Assembly: GCA_029448655.1 (NCBI GenBank)
Contig: JACCLO010000007.1
Span: 744,001 to 808,000, forward strand
DNA length: 64,000 nucleotides
Reading direction: 5' to 3'
DNA from: Wolfiporia cocos
Taxonomy: Eukaryota; Basidiomycota; Agaricomycetes; Polyporales; Phaeolaceae
Part shown: positions 34,915 to 43,000 of the stretch, piece by piece
Position numbering within the stretch: the first letter of the stretch is position 1
Layout of the letters: each line of letters starts with the position of its first letter
Translations under genes and position numbers: made by a program
Notes under the pieces: model-generated
Databases searched by the model: none
What the model was told of the DNA's origin: nothing
The model's input: the letters and a program-made list of their open reading frames with translations, nothing else

Positions 34915-35896
34915 ACTGTGGTGTCACGACCGACAGGTGATGCACGTGATCGTAAGAAGGGGGAACCTAGGCGACAGTGGGGGCGGGGACAGGGGACACT
35001 GACGACATGCTGATAGGCGACCGGTTGTTCGAGTGCAGGGGTAATAATCTATTGTCATTAGTACTGTTGCACAGGGTGCCTGGTGAGCATTTCAATGAGC
35101 ATTTTCACGCTGACTGCCAATGATTCAAACTTCAGCGCTTCAGCCCTCGATGGATCTCCCATAATTAGTAAGTGTTGAAGTCGCAGCTTAGGCGACGAGA
35201 CCCTGGGGACAGCACTTGAGGTTAATTACCCAGCGGGTTTGCGTAGATAAGCGCCAAGTATCACGTGAATATCGACGCGTCGGGTGAGCGCCTCTGAGTC
35301 TCTCGCCCGCTACTAAGTTGTGTGATGAGGACACAACTTCGTCGTGTAGGGTGCCACGTAGTATGAACTCTGCCGTAGCTGACACGGGATGAATATTAAA
35401 TGACTGATTATGGTGCACAGACCGGCTTTGCTCCATATTTAGATGCAGCTGTGAAGTAGCCGTGCATAGGTCAGGCCCAACTGGTAGATGATGCACAGTA
35501 GCATGTCGCACGCGCAATTTCTCGTTGAGCTTTGACGACTCTTCTATATAAATCAGAATGTATAGCATGCACTTCGCGCCAATTACTAAGTGGACAAGCA
35601 AGGCATTCGCCCAGTGTACGTACAGTGCTATGATATATGCTTTAATCCTATGATATATCTGCGGCGCAGTTGTTTCATTATCATAGGGATGGGCCGTTCA
35701 AAACGTTCAACAGAATAGGACGCTCAGAGGCGCTCACCCGACGCGTCGATATTCACGTGATGCTTGGCGCTTATCTACGCAAACCCGCTGGGTAATTAAC
35801 CTCAAGTCGGGACAGCGGGACAAATGGGCAAATAGGCGACGGCGACAGACCCTCGGGGACGGGGGACGACGCCTAAGGTCGTGACACTACAGTAAT
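34915..35896. mobile_element. MITE-like element with 85-bp inverted arms
   Basis: The outer ends are inverted repeats of about 18 bp (TACTGTGGTGTCACGACC, and TACTGTAGTGTCACGACC on the other strand). Inside are two 85-bp arms, 35214-35298 and 35723-35807, that are reverse complements with one mismatch and 424 nt between them. No transposase is present. I could not define a target duplication. It interrupts the shared flank of the right arm relative to the left. Confidence 0.55.
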
Positions 35897-37123
35897 AGGG
35901 CATGATTGCTACGCACTGGCATTAGCTGGAAGGTTTGAGAGGCCGTTTGGAATCATTGACAAAAGACCACTGTGTGTGCTAGATAATATAAACCATATGC
36001 TGTCGTAGTCGCAATCCTTGTATTAGCCAGCATCTTCAGCCACGGAATGTTAACGGATATAAGTATTCCAATGGCCATCGTAAGTCATCGTATACTTCCC
36101 TATCTTTGAAACGTTGATACTTCGCGTAGGGCTTAGTATCTCTGCAGATCCAAGAGTGGAAACAAGTCGTCAAGAATGAGAGCCAGCGCAAACCGTCGGA
36201 TTGCTGCATATAGCGGAACCTGTGGGTGCGTCAATTGCAGACGTCATCGCAGGCGGCACGCTTGGCCACGCCTATACATTGCGGGTAGGATGAACTTGCG
36301 AGTTGGGGAGTACATGCGATCAAGGCGTACACACTCGGATCGGTGTAGGGCACTTGATCCTCTAATTCTATTGCAAGGAGCTCTCGACGGTTGTATACAG
36401 CGGGCTATCGTGATCTAGTTAGTGATTGATTCTAAGTCTACGGCGAGCACGATCAGATGGTACACAGGTCGAACTGAGAAGTAGCACTGAACCGTTCACG
36501 GAAACCGTGGCTGAGATGAATACAACGGCTACTAGTCATTAATCCGAATATATTTTCGAGCTGCAATGAGGGAAGATACTGTCCTACATACATACAGGTG
36601 CGGAAAAAGTAATGTCCGTGTCCGCATAAGAAGGCGTTACATGAGGCAGTCCGTTTTGAACGAGTAGGGACGTCGCGCTGTAAGACACGAGACAATACGA
36701 GTGACTCGGACTCGGAGTGTAAACGAGTACTAGATTGAATGCAAACACGAGACAATACGGGTGACTACTCTGGAATCAGCACATGCATCTAGGCTAGCTG
36801 AGAGACCATTGCTCACCTCAGACTCGGAGTGTAAACGAGTACTGAGGGAGCAGCTACAGAGAGAGCGAAAAAGGTATCTACGCTGAGTACGTAAGACACA
36901 ACGTACCATAAGCGGTAACCACAGTGTCCGTGTCCTACTGGACTAAGTCCTATCGACTTTCAACAGTCCGAAACGGTAGAAAGGGACATACTGTGGCATA
37001 CAAAGTTGTGTCGGACTTATATGAACAAGAGACATAGATACCCTGTAGACGTTCCATATATTGGCTAGCGTAGCTGTCCAGTAGTGCAATATCGCAGATG
37101 ATTCATCCAAGCTGTGCCGCTGT
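35897..37123. other. No gene; local direct repeats and shared regulator 3' flank
   Basis: Two short sequences are repeated directly: ACACGAGACAATACG at about 36685 and 36745, and GACTCGGAGTGTAAACGAGT at about 36710 and 36822. 36375-36415 repeats the left-arm flank (GAGCTCTCGACGGTTG). From about 36800 to 37123 the sequence matches, inverted, the DNA downstream of regulator copies 1 and 2. Confidence 0.5.
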
Positions 37124-38419
37124 TTACACGTGCCCCATGCATCCGAAGTCTCTCAAGTGCCGACCCAGGGTGTCCTTCCGCCCGAACGTCTTCCAGCACC
37201 CACCCACCATATTCCGACCGTAGTATTCACGCACATCCGCTGCGCATTTCTCTTCCTCCGACGGAAAACGTCCCAGCCATTCTTCTAGCGGTACGCCACA
37301 GCACACCCACTTACTATCATTGTCTCTACGATGACTCTCCATGTGTCGCCTGAGGTCCGGTTTACGCCACGTCGAGTAATTGCATCCAGGTACTGTGCAC
37401 CGCTGTGAAGATTCCACCGCGGTGGATATCTCATCTGAGGACAGTTGTGCTTGCTCGTTACGAGGAGGAGTGTGCATGAGGGTCTTATGTGCGGAGGGGT
37501 AGGGAGCTTGCTCGACTTCGTACGTGGAGGAGGTTGGTGTGGGGCTTAGAGAGAGAGGCGAGAGAGGCGAGAGCTGCAGAGGAGCATGCGAGGTGGGGGA
37601 ATAGAATTTATTTGCAGTGTCACGGAGAGCACTATACATAGAAGAGCCGCACAGGGAAGGAGTGAAGGAGTGAGGCGGAAGCTGCGCAAGCTGCGGCGGG
37701 GTATAAGAACCGAATTCGGGCGACGAGACCTGTGCGTGGATGGTCCCAGGATGTGTAGAACAGAGAACACCGACACCCGCCCCAGATGCCTCGACACTAT
37801 GCACGGTCGTAGGGTGGTGGGTATTGTTGCCAGAGTACACGAGCTGAGGGAATTCTCCAATAGGCGCGTTCTGAGTAAAAGGCATATTGTCCACAGTGGG
37901 ATGGTAGGCAGTACCATTAGGCTCCGGATTCAACAAGAGAGAGCTAGTGGCACTGTAACGCAACGACTCTGTGCCATTGACATTGTCAGACGGTGCATAA
38001 TATACATCGTTGACAGGGGACACTCTATGTAAAGCGAGGGCATCGTTCACTGCATATATCGAGATAGAAATGCAAATAACATACGAATTAGGGCTGTCGT
38101 GATCATATATACTGGACACGGGTCCATTGCCAGGGCTACACCATCCGGATGAGAACGTAGTCGAAGAGGGGGAAACGTCGCCATGCGTGGAGCATGGAGC
38201 GTCGGTATATGTGACATCCCCGCATGAACCTGTAAGATACGAAGCATGCGTATGGGAGTAATATCCATCGGTAGTGGGTGGCATGCCATCCTGCGTCTGG
38301 TCATAGTCCATGGCCTGCCAATCGACGGTAAACTGGTTGTGGAAAGCGGCGAAGGACATTGGGGATAATTCGATGCTCGGGAACACGACGACAGTGGTGT
38401 GTGCCTCCCATCGTGCCAA
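37124..38419 (-). CDS. C2H2 zinc-finger regulator, copy 3 (intact)
   Basis: A single uninterrupted frame of 431 residues starting MARWEAHTTVVVFPS, probably a nuclear transcription regulator. Residues 1-330 are Ser/Thr/Pro/Tyr-rich and low complexity, typical of activation or disordered regions. Near the C-terminus lies a canonical finger (C-x4-C-x12-H-x3-H, in CTVPGCNYSTWRKPDLRRH). A second Cys/His cluster follows: WVCCGVPLEEW, then GGCWKTFGRKDTLGRHL and GCMGHV. It is the only unbroken member of the three in this window, and the upstream 400 bp is shared with copy 1. It is convergent with the MFS gene at 32184. Whether it controls that transporter is only a guess from proximity. Confidence 0.75.
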   Translation of the reverse strand: MARWEAHTTVVVFPSIELSPMSFAAFHNQFTVDWQAMDYDQTQDGMPPTTDGYYSHTHASYLTGSCGDVTYTDAPCSTHGDVSPSSTTFSSGWCSPGNGPVSSIYDHDSPNSYVICISISIYAVNDALALHRVSPVNDVYYAPSDNVNGTESLRYSATSSLLLNPEPNGTAYHPTVDNMPFTQNAPIGEFPQLVYSGNNTHHPTTVHSVEASGAGVGVLCSTHPGTIHAQVSSPEFGSYTPPQLAQLPPHSFTPSLCGSSMYSALRDTANKFYSPTSHAPLQLSPLSPLSLSPTPTSSTYEVEQAPYPSAHKTLMHTPPRNEQAQLSSDEISTAVESSQRCTVPGCNYSTWRKPDLRRHMESHRRDNDSKWVCCGVPLEEWLGRFPSEEEKCAADVREYYGRNMVGGCWKTFGRKDTLGRHLRDFGCMGHV

Positions 38420-39457
38420 ATCCCATATTCTTATATACGCAGCTCGCCAGGGACGAAGCGGGCTGAGCAGGATTGATGTTCTGTTTCATGACTTGCCATA
38501 TACAGGGGGTCGTGGGACAGTTAGGTTTCGCTATAAGAACCCCGCGCCTTTGACGCCCTATGTGAAGAGGAAGAAGGGCAACACGTGGGGGTGTGCATCA
38601 TCATCGCCCGCCTCCCTGCCCCTGCAACTCATTTGGCCGGCCTGATGCCATTGTGTCAGCTTTCAATGTGGCAGAAGGTGCGGCGATTTTCGGGAACATG
38701 GTGTAGGCGCTGAGCTGGAATAGATGGCAGACATTCGAGGAGGTGGGGCGTAGTTGAGCCGTGGGAATGATATGATGGCCTGACGCGGTCACGGGATATG
38801 AGCTGGAACGCGTCGCGTCGCGATAGCACATTCCCAGAGGTCCGTTATGCGGTCTCTTCTCTAACTCGCGGAATAAATGATAGCATCTCAGTGGCGAATC
38901 AGAAAAAGAGAACTGCGCAGTTGATACATGACGACTCCTCTGCCTGAATTTCATTGTCATTACTAGCTGAGGCATCATGGACCTATAAAAACTCCATTCA
39001 ACAAGCACAGTGATCTATCAATAGCATATCAAACTACTGGTCATATCACCTGTATCTTTCTTTGAGCTTGCCATTGTTGGTGCAGCAATGCCGACGCGCG
39101 AGCGGTGCCACTTTGATGCAGTGATGGCAGGATCTGAATGGTCTGCAAAGAGAAAAAAACGGTGGAATATGTGAGCTACCTGATGGTACCATGGATTCAA
39201 GGACCCTGCATGTGACCATGGGAAGGGCTTATGTAATCAGGAATAGCCATGTTAGGATTATCATGCCATTTATAGAACATAGAATTGCAGCCACAATGCC
39301 AAAGGGTTTGGAACTTGAACTCTATAATCTGTTACAGGTCATATACCTGCACTTGTTCAATATCCAGTTCTATGTTCTAGGATATAGGTTCAATGACCAA
39401 GTCATGTCAACTTCATCTAAGTCCTATAAGTTGGGGGGACTTGAGAATTCGTTCTTC
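38420..39457. other. Upstream flank of regulator copy 3, then unassigned DNA
   Basis: 38420-38840 mirrors 8690-9089. The open frame 39191-39499 (102 codons) is interrupted by the gypsy insertion and has no recognised family. Confidence 0.5.
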
Positions 39458-39462
39458 TGGGT

Positions 39463-39995
39463 TGTTACGGATCGAATATCCGTTCAGCTGAGATGTTAAG
39501 TCGAGTTACTCAGCGTATCGAGTAGCGCACTACTCGTTGGACTCAGCAGAGTCGAGCGTCGATATACTGGCTGCAGACTTAATTGCTTAAGTCTTTGAGA
39601 ACGAGTATAGGATCCTTGTAATTCAACAAGGTCGAGCTGAGGAACTCGGCCAGTATTTACAACAGGGTCTTTATACTACGATTCTGTAATCGGGGTCATA
39701 GTGTCCTTGGTACTGCTACCACTAAGTCCATAAGGTTAGTACGCTATGATAACTAAGCCGAAACGCTGCGGTTGAGCGCAACAATGGCTGAAACGTAGAA
39801 GCTCTGTAGATATACAACAGATATCACCTAGAACCTGATACGCTATGAGACTAGGGGCGTAGGGTTGTTGTACATGAAACGAGGGTCGGTGGTTGAGCAG
39901 GGACCCTAAGAATAATCGGTCAATACAGCGGTTGAACGCTAAGTCCTCCTCTCCAGTGAGGCGTCAAAATATACGGATTCATACGGATCGTAACA
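39463..39995 (-). repeat. 3' LTR of the gypsy element (533 bp)
   Basis: Ends TGTTAC/GTAACA on both strands. In element orientation it has a TATAAAG followed about 35 nt later by AGCTCGACCTTG, the likely transcription start and R region. It appears identical to the uninterrupted parts of the 5' LTR. Confidence 0.95.
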
Positions 39996-39998
39996 TCA

Positions 39999-40010
39999 CC
40001 CCCCCCCTAA
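39999..40010 (-). promoter_or_regulatory. Polypurine tract of the gypsy element
   Basis: In element orientation, TTAG followed by a run of G bases lies 3 nt before the 3' LTR, the normal place of the plus-strand primer. Confidence 0.75.
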
Positions 40011-40040
40011 GCCGTCATCGCCCTCGATGAAATCCAAGCA

Positions 40041-43000
40041 TCACGGCCACTCAAAGGGCCTCGGGGTCGGGGTCGTTATACCCTGCATCTCCATCGGGGA
40101 GAGGAGGCGTGGCGGGAGGGACCCAGAGCTGGTAGGGCGCGCATTCCCCTCGTCGATGTCCGGGCTGGGATACCCGACACGTGGGGCAGCGGTAGTCGGG
40201 GCAGTCGAGGATCCAGTGGTAGGGGCTGCCACAGCTTCGACAGGGCTCTGCCTGAGATGGTCTGGGCGGGGATCGAGCGGAGGGGACGTCGCGGAGGTAG
40301 TCGCCGGATTCGTACCGCTGGTGGTGGTGGTGGACCCAGATGCGCTCCCGGAGCCATCTAGGTAGACTGAGAAGGGGGTCGTTCCAGGCATCGCGACCCC
40401 GCTCGAACTCCTCTCGGCTGATGACCTCAACTGACGGAGATCGTCGACCAGCTTCGTCGTCAGCTGGGGCAGTGAGCGGCGGGGTGGCAATTCTAGTGCT
40501 GCTCGGCCCCTCTCGAACTGGGCGTCGTTCGCTGCTTCGTGGATGAGGAGCAGGGCTCTCCGGTTCTCCAGGTCGAGCTCCTGCGGCGGAGGTCTCAGGG
40601 GGAGCGTGGTCAGGTACCAGAGAGCGGTATTCCATAAAATCGTACGGTTCTGCAATTCGAGCCAATTCATCGTCGTCGAGTAGCCAGGAGGGCATTGGAG
40701 GGACGGGGCTTCGCTGACGGGGCGGGCGACGCGGGCCTTCTTCTCCTTGGTTGAACTCTCTCCGGATTCGCGATGGCGTCGACGCCCCGAGGTGGTCGAT
40801 CCACTGATCGATGTTCCGCCCAAGCTGCTGTCTCTGCCAGCGGACTGTCCGTTCGAGTTGGACAAGCCGCTCGGTGACGTCTTGATAGCTGTCGTAGACG
40901 GCGGCGAGCTCCTGTACGAGCTCAAATCGATCGGTCCAGGGGGTTGGATGACCTCCGGGGGGAACGTCGGACCTGTGCCAGGTGAGCGCATGGCGGATGC
41001 GGAGGTGGGCCTCCTCAGAACACCCATAGCACCTGCCTGTCTGGTATCCCATGCGGACGGCGAGGGACCGACGCAGCGTCGGCGCCCTGGGACGGTCGGG
41101 TTGGCTAGGCGAAGGCGTCGACATGTTACTTCTTTGACCTGGCGGGTTCTGCTCCCCCTCCGCCGACTTTTGTAGTCCTCCAGGAGGTCGGGGGAATTCT
41201 TCAAGTTCGTTGCGTCTTCCCACGAGTTGTCAGCGGTTGGGTAGCCCTTCCAATGGACCAAATACTGCCTTTTCCCTCGATGTTGCCTTTGGTTCAGGAT
41301 AGAATCGACCTCGTACTCTTTGTGCCCTTCGACCAGGTCCGGGGGTGGTTTCGTGTAATTGGGCCCGTGCACCCTTGTCTCATTGAACGGTTTCAGTAGC
41401 GAGGCATGGAAGACCGGGTGTATCTTCCACCGCGGGGGCAGAGTCAGCTTGTACGTGACGGCCCCGAGCTTCTCGGTGATGGTGAATGGCCCCTCCCTTT
41501 TTGGAGCGAGCTTCCGTGATTCGTACGGGAGGTGGAGGTTCTTGGCATCAAGCCACACCTTGTCTCCCTTGCTAAGTTTAGGCAAATCGCGCAGGGTCCG
41601 TCCGGCCATTCGTTTTTGGGCTAGTTCGTGCGCGGCGATAGCCTTCTCTCTTGCCTCTTTGATGCTTTTCAGTCTTTCTCCCACGGCTGGCACCGATGTC
41701 GGGTTGTCTTCTTCGGGCAATCCCCGGGGAATGTACCCCATGATGACTTCGGTGGGGGCCAAACCTCTTTCGGTCCTGCACGTGTTGTGGGCAAATTCTA
41801 CATCTGGGAGTCTGGCGGCCCAGAGGTACGGGTCGCTCATGCAGTAGATACGCAGGTAGACTTCTATTTGTTGGTTCATTCGCTCAGTCTGTCCGTCGGT
41901 TTGTGGGTGATACGCCGTACTCAGGGCGGAGTCGATCCCTAGAAGCTTGCAGAGAGCTTGGAAAAACTTCGAGGCGAACTGGGGGCCTCGGTCCGAGATG
42001 ATTTTCCTAGGGAGCCCGTACTTCGAGTAGATTTTCCGGTGGAATATGTCGGCGGCTCCTTCGCTGGTGATGGTCTTATCGCATGGGGTCAGGGATATCG
42101 CCTTTGACAGCCCATGATCGACAATGACCATAACCGAATCATATTTCCCTACCCGGGGGAGGTCGGTGATGAAGTCCACTGAGCATTGTGAGAAGGGGAG
42201 TGCGTCTTTTTGGGTCGGAATCGGTTGCAGCGGCGCCTTTGTCGGATGTCGGTCGGGTTTCATCTGCTGACAGACGGCGCAGCCTTTGACATATTCGGCC
42301 ACGGTTTTTCGCAGGTCGGGCCACCAGAAGTGCTCTTGCACCTTCAGGGTCGTCCCCCAAATTCCGGGGTGGCCTGCCGCTATTGGGTCGTGATATCTTG
42401 AGATAACGTCCTTTCTCAGGCCCGGGTTCCTTGGCACGTACATCCGCCCCTTATACAAGAGGACCCCTTCGGTGTACTGCCAGTCTTCCATTACTGTCCT
42501 TAAAGGAGGCTGTTCCCCTTGTTCAAGGGCGCGGAGTCCCTGTTCCGCGATCGGATCGAAGGACTTCGCGATCTTGATCCGATCGATGATCGGGACTTCG
42601 ATTGCGTGAATGAATAGGGTATCGGGCAGCATCAGAATGTCTTCGTTGTCGTGGTCGGAGCTGTCCAGATTCATGAGGCGCGAGAGGGTGTCTGCCATTA
42701 CCAACTTCTTTCCTGGGACGTGCTGTAGCCGTATGTCGAATTGAGATAGTAACAGGTGCCATCTCGCTTGCCTCCGATTCAATCTCTGGGCGCTTCGCCA
42801 ATACGTAAGGTTCTGGTGATCGCTCCTGATCAGGATCTGATGTGGACCCCCTTCTAGAAGGTGGCGCCATTCTTCCAGCGCGCGAACCACTCCTAGGAGT
42901 TCTCGATCGTAGATTTCGTAGTTTCGTTCGGCCGGGGTGAGGGACTGCGATAGATAGCCCACTGGTCGCTCGTTTCCGTTATCGTCTTTTTGTTTGAGCA

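Noticed and set aside
39191..39499. 102-codon frame broken by the gypsy insertion
   Set aside because: Joining the flanks at the 5-bp duplication gives a stop almost at once, and no family is recognised.
40041..41050. Functional C-terminal domain of pol after the chromodomain
   Set aside because: Low-complexity Ser/Thr/Pro sequence that runs opposite the structured ORF3 frame; best seen as passive readthrough.
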